A stretch of 64,000 nucleotides of DNA from Asterias amurensis (lineage: Eukaryota > Echinodermata > Asteroidea > Forcipulatida > Asteriidae): contig NC_092663.1 in assembly GCF_032118995.1 (NCBI RefSeq), forward strand, positions 4,278,001 to 4,342,000, in the 5' to 3' direction. The notes under the pieces were generated by a model. It saw nothing but the letters and a program-made list of their open reading frames with translations, had not been told where the DNA came from and did no database searches. Position numbers and translations under genes: made by a program. Positions 40,736 through 52,651 of the stretch are shown here, in pieces (within the stretch, counting starts at the first letter, position 1; the number at the start of each line of letters is the position of its first letter).

Positions 40736-42400
40736 TCATGAAACGTGGTATTCAGGGACAGAATCACAGAAGGCACGGCTCGATTTCACAAACACTTAGA
40801 TTGATCTTAACTGTGAATCTTCATTTAACAAAGAAACTTCTGTTGCCAATGGTTTTGGGTGAATTTATTCTCAGTGAGTGAGCGGTGATTTGAAATAGCG
40901 CCCTCTTTTGTCTTTGTAGCTTGTAAAACATGACGACGAGAAGGCACACAAATTTTACGAAGATTTTACTAACAATATTTGATTTTACAAATAGCTAAGA
41001 TTGATCTTAGTTGTGAATAACTCTTAATTGCTTAGCAAAGTGTGATGCCAATTTGAGTACAAACCCCTGTGGACTACTCAAAACTTATGTTGTGATGAAT
41101 GGTTGGTGAATATATGGACAATCGATTGGGGTTTGTGCGATCGGTTGTTTCAAACAAAATAACCGTCTCCCGTATGCTCAATTTTGCTTGCATGTGTAGA
41201 GGTAGACAATCATCAAAATATAATTATACAAAAGATTTGATTATTATTTATACAAAACACTGATATACAACTTGAATAATCACTCCATCCATTCCATTCA
41301 TTTCCATTTAAAATAAGAAACTATTGTTTTCAACTTAAAACGTTGTACCTTATTAGTAGAGAGGTTTGCACAAGCGTGCGGATACAGATACAGAAATGGA
41401 TAATTATGATAACCGTATCCGTTCACGTCAGCCGCGTTTTGGATTTTGTCTCGCAAAATTTAGATGTGTCACTTGAGTGCGCTCGCGTTCATCATGAGTG
41501 TTTTTCCCGACAAGCATGACAGACAGACACCGTGTTTTATACACTGCATTTACTCATCGTTTTGCTTGCAAATGACTAAAAAAAATTGTATCTATCAAGC
41601 ACGATACCACTGAAAGCAATTCCGTGGAAATTGATTTTGATCTGTGACAAATTAAAGACAACTAAAAGTCTGCAAACAGTATCCGTTTTTCTACGACGCG
41701 TATATGAGCTCCTGTATTCGTTGCTAACGTGTGTGCAAAATACGATAGTTGCGGACAAGCGTCACGTGAACACACAAAGTGTCGACGTATCGGTATCTGC
41801 GTATGTGTATCCGGAGACTTGCGATACCTCTCTTTTGGCGACAACCAAAACCATGTATCCATGTGTTGAGAAGTACATACTCAATGGTATGCAAATCAAC
41901 AATATGCAAATTAATGGTATGCAAATCAATACACGCAAGAGATTTTCGTGGACAAATCTAATAATTTTAGGTAACTGTGCATGCCTCGATTACTAACTAC
42001 CAAAGTTACTAATTTGTTTTTCTTTCAATCATCGGTGACGGGTCTGCTGTTCCTTTATCTATAAGCTTTTGATTGAAATATTATACGTTTTACCAAATAT
42101 GATATTATTTAAAATTATACAATTTGATTTTTTAAAGTTTTGGTTGTTAAACAGCTAGCTGCACTTAAACGATGCATTGTACATATTTTGTTTGATACGG
42201 ATATTGACAATTAAAAGAAGTAACAAACATCCCAAAATTAATGGCACCAAGGTTGAATTACCTCTTTTGATTTACTTCGTGGTCGAGTTGTCTCGTTTAC
42301 CGGGTTCAAGTTCTGGTGTTGTCAGAATCTAGGTTCGAGTTCCGGTCCAGTCCAGAGCTGTGAACTGAAGAGTTGTGATAACATGCACATCCATGTTCCA
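40736..42400. other. gene-free stretch downstream of the phospholipase gene
   Basis: No coding exon is recognised. Weak foldback phrases (GATTTCACAAACACTTAGAT and GATTTTACAAATAGCTAAGA, about 40783 and 40981) repeat in direct orientation with GATTGATCTTA. A three-fold octamer cluster at 41889-41926 is listed separately. Confidence 0.4.
41889..41926 (+). promoter_or_regulatory. three ATGCAAAT octamers at exact 15-bp spacing
   Basis: ATGCAAAT occurs at 41889-41896, 41904-41911 and 41919-41926. The sequence is the classical POU (Oct) octamer. The 15-bp period means that this is also a short tandem repeat, and a regulatory role is only inferred. Confidence 0.35.
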
Positions 42401-42401
42401 T

Positions 42402-42642
42402 AGGATGCGTTCGATTAGCTTCCATGGGTCGACCCCGGTCTGCCCCCGGTACGTTCGAATAGCTATGACGTCATTCTTGGGGCTCAACCGGGTCATCCCC
42501 AAGTGCCCTGCTTGTGTAATGGGTAACTTGGGGGCTAGCCCAAGTGCATGACGTCACCACGAGGGGGTATGATCGTTCGATTGGCTCTTGTCAGGGGCTC
42601 ACCGCGGGGTCGGCAAAGGAAAGCTAAACGAACGCACCCAAA
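42402..42642. repeat. foldback element, GTGCGTTCGTTTAGCT ends
   Basis: GATGCGTTCGATTAGCTTCC and GGAAAGCTAAACGAACGCAC are inverted ends. The interior carries TGACGTCATTCTTGGGGCTC, CAACCGGGTCATCCCC and inverted relatives. A partial left arm recurs at 51203-51235 (GTGCGTTCGTTTAGCTTCCC). Confidence 0.65.
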
Positions 42643-43204
42643 GTGTAAGCCACTTTGTATCCAGAAACACTACCGCACTGGCGAATACAGGGTGCCAGAT
42701 TAGTCAGCCGAACTGGTTGGCTTGCACTCCAGCAACCACGTGACCGAAGAAAACTTGTCCCTCCATATCACAACCCTCTAAATAAACAGCTTTTACTCGG
42801 TCGTCATACTTCCGATTTTATATTTTTCCCCCTTCCTTTCTTTTACATTTTTTGGTAAATTTTCCGGCTCATTTTCACCTGGATTTAAGCTCGGATTCTG
42901 CGCAAGTTTAAGAGATCTCTGTGTTAATTTAATGCATATAACGGCTCACACTTACTCAACACAATTGATCAGAATATCGGCGTTTGAAATCTAGTCATTT
43001 TTTTCCCCCGAGTTTCTAGTTTCCAAAACGCCTTAAACTTGTATGATAACTGATGAGGCATGCTTTGATAATTGTTCGACCAATATATGAAACTAAACGC
43101 CATAGGTCTCCAAGATGTAGGCCGAACCAAAGATGCCGTGATTTATTTTGTGCAATGTATATTTGGTTTGCGGTAACACCATGTGTGTATCTACTTGCCA
43201 GGTA

Positions 43205-43505
43205 GAGTTGTTCTTAGGGAACTGTCTTGCTTTATTCTACTGCCGCGGAGTAGATAAACGGAGGTTCGGGAGACTTCTCAGTTCTGAAAAGAACTGTCCT
43301 GCTTTTTAACTATTACCAGGGCGGATGGTATAGAAATTAGACTGGACTACTACTTTAGCTTTTAGGATCGTAATTAACTGTACTGCCGCGGAGTCAGTTC
43401 TGAATTGGTCTCAACGTTTCGACTAGCTTGCTCTAGTCATCGTCAGTGCAGTTCTTAATTTGAGAAGATTTGATAATAAGACTGGGGAGATCCAGTCTGT
43501 AACTC
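43205..43505 (-). mobile_element. Penelope-like element terminal repeat, hammerhead-like motif
   Basis: The minus strand at 43446-43415 reads CTGACGA, then GACTAG and CTAGTC pairing around AGCAAG, then GAAACGTTGAGACC. This is the arrangement CUGANGA - stem II - GAAA of hammerhead motifs found in Penelope-like terminal repeats. One extra T sits between CUGACGA and the stem, so activity is doubtful. The phrase TACTGCCGCGGAGT occurs twice (about 43240 and 43382), which suggests duplicated or tandem terminal repeats. The element class is inferred from memory of this motif. Confidence 0.5.
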
Positions 43506-43689
43506 AGTTAGCTTCACAAAGACCTTAGATTTTGAAAAGAGCAAATGCTCACGAGCGATCGATCAAATGTTAGTGCGTGTGTGCGTTCACAAAAGGTTTG
43601 GATCATTCACGTTCTGCAAAATGAGAACTTATACTATAGACAGTTTACTGGCATTTGGCTGCTGTGCTTTAAGTTGTTGCAAAATAACT

Positions 43690-43920
43690 TATACTTTACC
43701 AATGTAGAGCTGTTGATGGCAGGCCTATAACTCATTTAGAATGAGAAACGTATTCCTCTCAGGTAGCGTAGTTTTTGAGAAAGAGGTAATTTCTCGCACA
43801 AAATAAAAAATTACTTCAGCTAAAGCCTTTTATCATGCATCTGATAGACCACAAAGTAATGCAACATGGGTGTTTTCTCTCTTATTCTCTTGCAATTTCG
43901 ATGACCAATTGTGTTATAAT
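43690..43920 (-). mobile_element. MITE family B-like, partial
   Basis: AGAGCTGTTGATGGCAGGCC, GAGAAAGAGGTAATTTCTCG, AATTACTTCAGCTAAAGCCT (degraded hairpin) and TTGCAATTTCGATGACCAAT lie in the family order. The tips are lost and the next element (family D) follows directly. Confidence 0.6.
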
Positions 43921-43924
43921 TGTC

Positions 43925-44302
43925 GGAACGTTACAGAATTGGTAAGAAACAAAAATCGTGAAGATCACAGATTTACATAAAACTTACACGGTCTAATGAT
44001 TATGATAGTTTAATACATCCCTTGAAATATTTTTGTCTGAAATGTCATATTTGATGAGAAATAAATAATCTAACTTCGCGTTTGGAGTTTATATCACTCA
44101 GTGAGCGTTTTATTAATTTTTATTTTGGCATCGATATAATGTAAAATTTGTAATCGGTTTTTCACTGTTCTCTCGTGACCCAGATGGCCGATCGATCTCA
44201 AACTTCTACAGGTTTGTCAGTTTATGTGTATGATGGATTACATAAAGTGCTTACACTGCCAGCAACTGTTTTGTTAGCAACAACCAATTCTGTAATGTTC
44301 CT
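43925..44302 (-). mobile_element. MITE family D (copy 2)
   Basis: GGAACGTTACAGAATTGGTA at the left and CCAATTCTGTAATGTTCCT with TTAA (44303-44306) at the right. The core contains CCGATCGATCTCAAACTTCT, ACAGGTTTGTCAGTTTATG, the family A core in a diverged form. Confidence 0.75.
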
Positions 44303-44309
44303 TTAAGAT

Positions 44310-45700
44310 AGACAGTGGTTTTAATGAGCTCGAGACTTCGAAGTAATGGAATAAAACGTGCACTCTCGGGCTTCACGAAAAATCGCCACTGTTGCTCTCG
44401 CCAATAAAAGAAGGGGAATTTTAATGAACCCAGAACACGCGGGAAAAGTACACATTTTTAATCATTCAAAAACACCATTGATAAAACTCCACTAAGAAAA
44501 ACTGTAACATAAGCCTGTTCTGTGAAAAAGTACTCTCATGACCAACAAAGGAATAAAAATAAAAGTAAGAAAACGAGTCAATGTTATCCCGTTACTTCCA
44601 TGCCGAATGAAAAGTACTTTTGTAAGCCGTGGAAAAAAAGGAGATGAAATTAATACCAGTTAGGCACACCTTATGTGACGGAAGTAGGTAGAGTATGCTT
44701 TAGTTTTTCTTTCATCCACAAATTTGAAAGAATCTGAATTTAAGTTGCTGCGGGTGATGAGGTTTGACTTCAGGGACCGCATCGGACAGCGATAGTTTTC
44801 GGATGAGCAGGGCGGGATAATCTGGGAGTGGTAGCAAAGCAAATGAGTTTTTTTTGAGCCGGGCCCCTCTGAAAGGTGACAACGCCGAGATCAGATTGCA
44901 ACTGAACGGCGTGTCTGTTCTTCAGTGAGACCCCACCTTTGTCGTGCTTTTCATAATGCTACAATTGCTTGTTATTAAATTAAACCTTCTATGTAGAAAT
45001 CGTGCTCTTGGTAAAGGTTGTGTCTTTCAGACGGCTTCCAGGGCAAATATACTCCCATGACTTGTTCAGGGATTCACCGACTACCATAATATTATGCGAG
45101 CTTTAAAAACCTATAAGAAGTCATCATCGAGTGTAACTGCGGAGCTGTCACAATTGAGAACTATTTTTGACCATATTTCTTTGTGTTGATTGTTAGTTTG
45201 GCACAGGTTTTGTGAAGCAATCTTCAGATTTCATTTATTTAACTGGCATTAAGCAAGATCATGTGGTAGCATATGTAATGCCGGTTACCAAGTATGGTTT
45301 TTGTTCCCATTCTGGAAAATCCTGTTAAAATACTGGATTTCCAAAAATGAGATGCGTGTTTTCCAGTCTTGCGTGCTTGTTAACAAACATTTGGGGAGAT
45401 TTTTTTCCCTCTTATAAACATAAAGCCATAAATGACACGGCGATAGTGCTTTGGGCACCATGGAGGTTATTTTATTATCCTCTTGGTCAAGAGGAAGGAT
45501 TGAAGATGATGGACAAAGAGTATTTTCCTAAAGTGCACTTTTAGAATGCAATGACAATGTACGTTAAAATCCGGTCAGTTCCACGCACCCCGTGGCCCAT
45601 TGTTACAGCAACACCTCATCAAGTATCATCGTCAGTGTAGCAGTCATTTTTCTGGGGCACACATTATTCATTTACTTGGCCTAATAATTTTCAATTGAGA
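44310..45700. other. gene-free stretch
   Basis: Open frames of 60-65 codons on both strands show no motif, splice signals or repeats that I can defend. Confidence 0.4.
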
Positions 45701-45704
45701 TATA

Positions 45705-46165
45705 AAGGCAGTGTATGTTTTTTGATAACAAGTGTATCCCAACATATGCAGAATTTGTTATACATGCATATAAAAACAAAGCTTTGAAAAAATGGGATCA
45801 ATTGATTATCAAAGTCGAGAAAAAAAAAACTAATTAAAGAAAAATTTGTGTGCTTTGAGATGGCTACAGAAGGATTCATGCCCGAACCCTTAATTTCTCA
45901 GGCTTCTGAAAGCACCCATGTCGAAAGCGTTTCTCTGATTCAATTTGTTCTACGGAAAAAATATCTCTTTCCCTTAAACTACATCCCGTGGGTGTCGCTT
46001 GCCAAAAGCCCTTTTCGGATTCCAATTTGTGGGTGAAAATTTACCTCTTTCTGTAAAACTACACTCCCTCGAGGTCACTTCTAAGAATTTTGTATAATAT
46101 CAAAAGCTCTCCAGTGCTCTTTATCATGATGGTATTGACTGCCAAAAGAAAACCCTACCTTTAAA
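45705..46165 (+). mobile_element. degraded TTAA-type MITE, enlarged
   Basis: AGGCAGTGTATGTTTTTTGA at the left, GTGTATCCCAACATATGCAG, TTTGTGTGCTTTGAGATGGC in the middle, and AAAGCTCTCCAGTGCTCTTT near the right end. The interior between 45870 and 46030 is not shared with other copies and could be an insertion. Confidence 0.5.
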
Positions 46166-46699
46166 TGAAGTGATATTTCGCAAAATATGTGGAGTTCTTG
46201 ATTATGCTTTTACTCTTAAAAAGTCGGGATGTATACTGGAAACAGTCCAACGAAAGTAACAACAGTGTTTTGGCCCCTGTGGGACATTCCTGGGGAAAAT
46301 GGCTATCAAAAAACAACACCAGAAAAATTCACGCTAATCTTGTATCATTTTCGGAACTTTTATATTGGATTGTGAAGTGTACTTGTTACTTTGAGGATGA
46401 CCGAGAGTGGCGAGCTTGACTCGCTGGTTGTCGCCGTTACTTCTAGCCAAAACACCCTTGACTCTGTCTGCATGGTGCGCTATTGTGCCGTGTAATCATT
46501 CGACACTGTGAGCCCGTGGGAGTTTTACAGTCGAAACGGTGGCGAAATGCCGGTCGCCATTTGGGATTTGTTGCATGTTCTTGGTGTCTGTCTGCACGTT
46601 AGGTATTGCTGTACATATTTTATCATTACTGGCGATGCTCGTAGATATCAAGACGCCGTGAAAAAACCGTAAACAGCCATTTTGGAATATGGTGGACAA

Positions 46700-46952
46700 T
46701 ATCCTAACACTTTCGGTAAACAGTATTGTCCAAGGCCCACACTTCCTGTACCACAACTTATATATAAAATTACAAACCTGTGAAAATTGAGTATTGATAA
46801 TTGTTTTAATGTTTTTTTCAAAAACTAAACCATTTCATGGAACAATATTTGAAGAGAAGTCTTTCACCAGTACCTTCTGTAAACACTGTAAATTATTTGT
46901 AAATCTGTGAACTTTGATTTTTTTTTCTGTACCGAAAGTGTATAATGGCTTA
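46700..46952 (-). mobile_element. MITE family C (copy 4), internally deleted
   Basis: CTAACACTTTCGGTAAACAG at the left and ACCGAAAGTGTATAATGGCT at the right. The central ATTCTCG hairpin is gone. Confidence 0.72.
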
Positions 46953-47024
46953 AAGGTTTTGGGTAATTCTATCTGGGCTTAAAGGTTTTGGGTAATTCTA
47001 TCTGTATACACCCACATCAAACAG

Positions 47025-47246
47025 GGCTCAATTTCATGGCTCTGCTTACAATAAGCCCATAATCGGCGCTTACGGAAGCAGGGAAGTATGTGCTAACGGC
47101 AAGCGTATTTCACGGGTTAGCGGCGAATTTCGGCTTCTGCGCGTGCGTACTCCACGCTAGCGCAGAAATTCGGTACTTGTACGTAAGCGGGGAATGGCGA
47201 TCGTAAGCGCAGAATTCGGCGGTAAGCAGAGCCATGCAATCGGGCC
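47025..47246. mobile_element. CAG-targeting element family F (copy 5)
   Basis: GGCTCAATTTCATGGCTCTG and CAGAGCCATGCAATCGGGCC are the ends, with CAG at 47022-47024 and 47247-47249. The sub-terminal arms match copy 2 (28395-28642), so these two form a subfamily. A 31-nt direct repeat (GGCTTAAAGGTTTTGGGTAA...) lies just upstream at 46949-46998. Confidence 0.8.
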
Positions 47247-47256
47247 CAGTGCACTC

Positions 47257-47462
47257 TTATAGTTGGCACCTTATCTCAAAAAGTCTAACCAACTCCCTTG
47301 GAACACAATTTGTTAATTTGTACTCCGGTGCTGCCCCATTGTCAACAACTACCAGATATGCAGCCAATAGACCGTCAGAAAATGTACACCTTGTAATGTT
47401 GATTTCATACTTTTTTATCAGAGCAATAACCTTTTCAGTGGTTGTTTGATCAAAAGTAAACC
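47257..47462 (-). CDS. possible exon or relic of a condensation-type acyltransferase
   Basis: The minus strand reads FTFDQTTTEKVIALIKKYEI, then NITRCTFSDGLLAAYLVVVD and YKLTNCVPRELVRLFEI. The pattern (an 'E-T-x-x-L-x-x-x-C/K' helix, then a helix with AAYL, then the strand 'TNCVPRELRR') resembles the middle of condensation/alcohol-acetyltransferase proteins. A donor-like ATAAG/GTGCCA lies at its 3' end (near 47268), but I find no acceptor directly upstream; AT-rich sequence follows instead. No neighbouring exon could be found. It may be a lone exon, a truncated copy, or chance. The resemblance is from memory and needs a database search. Confidence 0.3.
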
Positions 47463-47649
47463 GACAAATAAATAAATATATAAAGCAAATACATAAACAA
47501 TTGGTTTTGTTTTTTTTAATTTTTTGGGCTCGATATTTATTTCTTGTTTTTTTAAATTGTTGGGTTCGATATTTATGTTTACACTGTGAAAGCGCAGTAT
47601 TTTTGTACACAATAATAATGTTGAAAGTCTTTCCAATTAACCGGATATT

Positions 47650-49510
47650 CTAAATCATCGAGTCATATTTATTTATTGTTTATATTTATATGTCAATTTC
47701 AAATATAACGACAAAGTTACAAATAATTACTGGATAATGGGTCATAGGGTGTTATGAGTTATAGGTTGGTATTCACAAGTTTTTGCAAAAAACACCTTAA
47801 CGAATAATGCTACTGTGCTTGCATTAAATATATTTAATGTAATGACACTTCAAATTATTCAGAAGTATTACCACAAGTTAGGAATATTAGGTATTGTTAA
47901 ATTTTTTTATTGTACACAATGGCGGGTGGTGTCGCACGAATTTGCATAGTTGCACGGTTAATAAAATAGTTGTGTTCACTCATGCATGCCACAAGTGTTG
48001 CGTGTGTTTGACTGAGAGGTTCGCTGTCTGTCTCCGCCATTGGACCTTCATGACTGACTGTCTCGCTTGTGTTTGAACTGAAAAGATGATGAGAAGACGT
48101 TGAGAACTCCCCAGAACTGTAAGTAAACTTTCAAGATTTTGTGTCAAGTTGATAATCAAATCCCAAAGGAAATGTTGCTACGAAATGTTGAGATAAACGC
48201 TAGTGGTATTCAGACCCCAGTTTTGTCTTACTGTACGGTAAATGGGGCAAGCATACCCCATTTTCAAGATGGCGGCGCCCATGGTAACGGCAGTTAGAAT
48301 AGGTTTGCACATCTTTGTCAACTCATAATGGTGTTTCATTTATTATATAGCTTCCTTCATGAAGCTTGTTATCTCATCTTTATCTAGTGGTTCCTCTATG
48401 CTGATTTAGTCAACTACAACAGTAATAGCTTTGTAATTTTAAACATTGTCAAAAACTTTCGGTTTAATAATAAATGAAATAGTACTAATTAAAAACGAAA
48501 AACACAACTAAAACAGAAAATACTACAACTAAAAAGTCCTTCTACGAACATGTAAACATGCTGTTAATTTTAAAACGAATCTAAAAATGCTTGTAATTTG
48601 TAAGTTTTTAAAATAATTTGAGCACGTTAGCAATACACACTCTTAATATTGTTACACGCAGCAGCTTTATTACCCTATCACGCTTTCGTTGAAATCTTCG
48701 TAAAATATATTGCACTGAAAGTTTAAACATGGCCATGGTGCCTGGTCGTTTGAAAAATAATATAGCCGATTCTGGTTCGACTACAAATTTTAGTCCCAAT
48801 AGGCCTACCCCCTCCTAAAAATAACCACAGATGTCAAGTGCGTGAAATGTGCATTTGTTCACGGGCTTATAAGTTTAAGGACCGTAGAATAAGTTAAAGC
48901 ACGTTACAGTCGCTCCTTTAATACATAACTTAATTAAAGCGATTAGTTTGATAATTATATCTATTGGTAAGGGAGGAAGTGATACAATTTATATTCCCCA
49001 AAACAATTAATGCCTCGCTTGTAAGATGCTAACAAATGCCCCTAGGATGCAAATATTACACATTCTACTCAGTTAATCAATTACAATATAGAGTTGTTTT
49101 ACCAGGTGCAATTTACGTCAGAGCTTAGTGTCATACGGTTCCGACCCGTGCTCAAAGAACTCAGTAGGGCATTAACTCGCGGTCGACGGTTTCTTTATAA
49201 TCGCCGTCTCTCACCGACAGTGTCGACTGACTGACTGTATAATTGATTTCATTCTCATGACACAAACACATGAACACGTGTGTATCTATAGAAACAAATT
49301 ATGTAAACACAAATTTTCAAATATACATTTGGGATTGTTTCTCCGTTGCTCCAAAGTTGTTTTAAGGGTTTTGACCAAGCGATCAAGTGTTTGGTTAGAT
49401 ATGAATTCGTACCCAAATTGAAATATATGTTGTAATATAATTAACATGTAGAAGTTTACGCTTTGTTAGTCGAGAAAAAAAAGTGAAAATTATAGAGCAA
49501 AGTTTTCAGG
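47650..49510. other. gene-free stretch, AT-rich
   Basis: No exon or repeat family can be supported. An ORF of 63 codons at 48608-48799 (minus) has no recognised motif. Confidence 0.4.
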
Positions 49511-49514
49511 AGAT

Positions 49515-49703
49515 TCGGGTAAAGGCCCGGTCACACAGGCCCCGAAAACGAGAACAAAAACGATAACGATAAAAATGCACGCTCGCGATTGGTTGAATTG
49601 CTCCACGCAGAATACGCCCACGCTCATTCAACCAATCGAGGGCGTGCATTGTTATCGTTCTCGTTTTCGGTCTCGTTATCGGGGCCTGTGTGACCGGGCC
49701 TTT
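49515..49703. repeat. 189-bp foldback element, AAAGGCCCGGTCACACAGGC ends
   Basis: AAAGGCCCGGTCACACAGGC and GCCTGTGTGACCGGGCCTTT are perfect 20-bp inverted ends. The arms continue with CCCCGAAAACGAGAACAAAA and its counterpart CGTTCTCGTTTTCGGTC, and ATTGGTTGAAT with ATTCAACCAAT inside. The flank is TA on both sides. Confidence 0.85.
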
Positions 49704-50018
49704 AGTCCGTTGTACACGCTAACATAATTTTCGTGTCATTGAAGAAAAAAGAAAAAAATATTTTCAGAAAATGTTAGCATTACTCATTTCTCAAAAACTA
49801 CAGCACCCCAGCAAGTAGTGCTTTCAGGGAAGCTCTCTACCATCATTATCTTTAAACCTAGTAAGTTTAATGTCGTACAAAAAGTAGGCCCTATACACTT
49901 GGGCCCTACCCAAATCATTTGAGTTTTACTATACAGAATTGTAAGGATACACAACTATTTATAATGAAGTTTTTACAAGAACCATTTTATTTCTGTGAAT
50001 TATGCAACTGTCATTTAA

Positions 50019-50388
50019 AGACAGTGGACACAACTGGTACACCAGTCTTCTCACTTGGTGTATCTCAACATATGCATGAAATAACAAACCTGTGAAAATT
50101 TGAGCTCAATCGGTCGTAGAAGTTGCGAGATAATAATGAAAGAAAAAAACACCCTTGTCACACGAAGTTGTGTGCGTTTAGATGGTTGATTTCGAGACCT
50201 CAAGTTCTAAACTTGAGGTCTCGAAATCAAATTCGTGGAAAATTACTTCTTTCTCGACAACTACGTCACTTCAGAGGGAGCTGTTTCTCACAATGTTTTA
50301 TACTATCAACCTGTCCCCATTACTCGTAATCAAGAAAGGTTTTATGATGATAATTATTTTGAGTAATTACTAATAGTGTCCACTGCCT
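50019..50388 (+). mobile_element. MITE family A, full length
   Basis: TTAA (50015-50018), AGACAGTGGACACAACTGGT, GAGACCTCAAGTTCTAAACT central arm with inverse, AATAGTGTCCACTGCCT, TTAA (50389-50392). Confidence 0.88.
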
Positions 50389-50708
50389 TTAAACACTATT
50401 ATCAATGGGTAGTCTACCTGTTAGCTTTGTGGTGATCTTTTCGTCTAGTAACCCCACTAATGCACTTTTAAGTCAATGGGTAGACCAAATTATCACATTC
50501 TGTAAAAGGACGATCGAATTTAATGCAATACGCAGTATACGGACCAAAAGGTGTTTCGAGGCAAGCATTTGCGTGTGGTGGATTTTATTTTAGTAAATAA
50601 TTAAACACTACTCCCCCTATCCATTAAGAGCCAGTGCAGCTCTAATTGACTTACTGAAAAAGTGCGATTTATGCGTCAGCGACTCATAGAGTAGGGGTAA
50701 CTGATCAG

Positions 50709-50943
50709 AGCTCAATTTCATAGAGCTGCTAAGCGCACAAGTTTGCTAAGCATGACATTTTTTCCTTGATAAAAACAAGATTACCAACCCAATTTCCACG
50801 TGATTTTCAGGATAAGCAAACAGGAGCTGGATACCAGTAACAAGCAATATGCAACAATTTGAAATTTTGTTGGTAATCCTGTTTTTATCTAGGAAGAAAT
50901 TTCATGCTAAGCAAATGTACTTGCAGCTGTGTGAAATTGGGCC
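50709..50943. mobile_element. family F element with an 8-bp flanking repeat (copy 6)
   Basis: AGCTCAATTTCATAGAGCTG and CAGCTGTGTGAAATTGGGCC are the ends. CTGATCAG lies directly on both sides (50701-50708, 50944-50951). This differs from the CAG flanks of copies 1, 2, 4 and 5. Confidence 0.78.
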
Positions 50944-51309
50944 CTGATCAGGGGCTCTAAATTCTTTCTAATTGGGGAGACTGTGGAAGTTGGACCTTAA
51001 GTTAGGTCAAAATTGCATCTTTTGAAGAGGTAAACCCACTCAAGACCTCAATCCATTGCAAAGTACGGATACAGGTTAATCTTGAGCAAGATTTGCCTCT
51101 AATTCGAAAGCCGTCATAGACATAACCCTAGTCTTGATTCAAGTCCCGTTCTCGTGCGGAAGGTCCCTAAGCATACCCGCCGCCGTCAACACGTAGCTAT
51201 TGGGTGCGTTCGTTTAGCTTCCCTGGGTCGACCTCGGTGTTTGTTTTTTTTTCTTCTATGACGAACGTGAGTAGTTATCTGCACACGCTCGTCCTGGAAA
51301 AAGAAAACG

Positions 51310-51430
51310 CCACACACACTTAGGACTAGTCTTAGGAGATATACAAATTGCATGGATAGTCCTAAGTTAGGACGAGTAACTGGTCCTAACTCAAGATAAG
51401 ACTAGTCCTAACCCTTTGTGAAATCCACCC
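51310..51430. mobile_element. foldback element family G, shortened
   Basis: CACACTTAGGACTAGTCTTA and TAACCCTTTGTGAAATCCAC with repeated TAGTCCTAA blocks. The left terminal GATTTCACAAA is lost. Confidence 0.6.
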
Positions 51431-51439
51431 CAGTACCAC

Positions 51440-52470
51440 CCGGTTCCAACTCAACCATGGAACATGTTAAAGATTGCGAATATCAGAATAATTTGCTGTT
51501 TGCTGTTTGGCTTCCATCTCATTTTAACCGAATATTTTAAAGTTGTTCCTGCATTTACCAAAGCTTTTCATTCGGACTTTTCTTACCCAGTTTCCCATTG
51601 TGACTCGGGTTCGAATCCCACCTTAGTTTGGAGCCTCAAATGAACTGGGTTGGCAGTCCTACTGTTTTATCGCAGTGTTTGTTTTCTCCCACAAAGACGC
51701 TCAAAATTTGTCATTTTTCCCTTGCTAGTAATTGTTTTGTTAAAAATGATAGGCTTCTTCGCAAAATAATAATAATAATAAAAATAATAACGAAAAATAA
51801 AAATAAATAAAGACAAATTAAATTTATTTTTAAAAACTATTTCTGGTATCTAGTTTAATAAAAATAAACCCTGATATTATTTTATAAAAATAAAATAAAA
51901 ATTGTTTCTCAACTTTTGTAGACTGCTCTGTACATAACATGGGGTTTGGCAAATGTCATTAAGTCGGCCGAGTCAACTCGCATTCAAAAAACAAACACCA
52001 CCTGAATCAATCAAATACATCCGAAAGGTTTAAATTTACATGCTAGTTTGTAATTTAGTTACAACTTTTCTAATTTCCGTCTTCTCCGTTTTGTTGATCT
52101 AGAAGATATAGGTTTATTTGTCCGAAGTATAGTCTTTACTACTTTCTGTTCCTGAATCATGATTTACTCTTTGTTAATTCTTTACACGCACAAGGGCTAA
52201 AGATGGTAAATAAAAGTCTTAGCCACTTGCCATTACGGAATAACAAAAATCTTAATATATGAAATCAAGGACTACCATGCCATCTGTTTGCAGATCCCTT
52301 ATTAAAAGATGAGAAATGTTTTTCTCACTAACTGCAAATAATATTTCAAGCCTGCATACTATTTTTATTCCTTCAAAAGGTCAAGTTAAGTCACAGACCT
52401 TTATCCACAGAGATGGCATTGATTGTAATTGTTTACGTTTGCAATGACAGTAAGGAAACATCTCATTTGA
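51440..52470. other. gene-free stretch with A-rich low complexity
   Basis: A tRNA B-box-like GGGTTCGAATCCC sits at 51607-51619 without a matching A box. AATAATAATAAAAATAATAA-type low complexity runs from 51762 to 51900. No gene is recognised. Confidence 0.4.
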
Positions 52471-52481
52471 TTAATGATGAC

Positions 52482-52518
52482 GTTGAGACGTTTCGACAAA
52501 TGTGCTTAAGTCATCTTT
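52482..52518 (-). repeat. diverged Penelope-like GTCGAAACGTC motif
   Basis: The minus strand reads AGATGACTTAAGCACATTTG then TCGAAACGTCTCAACG. It keeps the GATGACT...GTCGAAACG order of 43415-43446, but the stem is broken. Confidence 0.35.
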
Positions 52519-52651
52519 AAGAAATTGACCATGATCGTCACGTCAAACATTCTTAAAGTGTCTGGATACTTTTTTGTAGGATACACAATGTCCACAGATT
52601 TACAATAATTTACACAGTTTTAAGATAATGATGGTAGAAAGCTTCTCTAAT

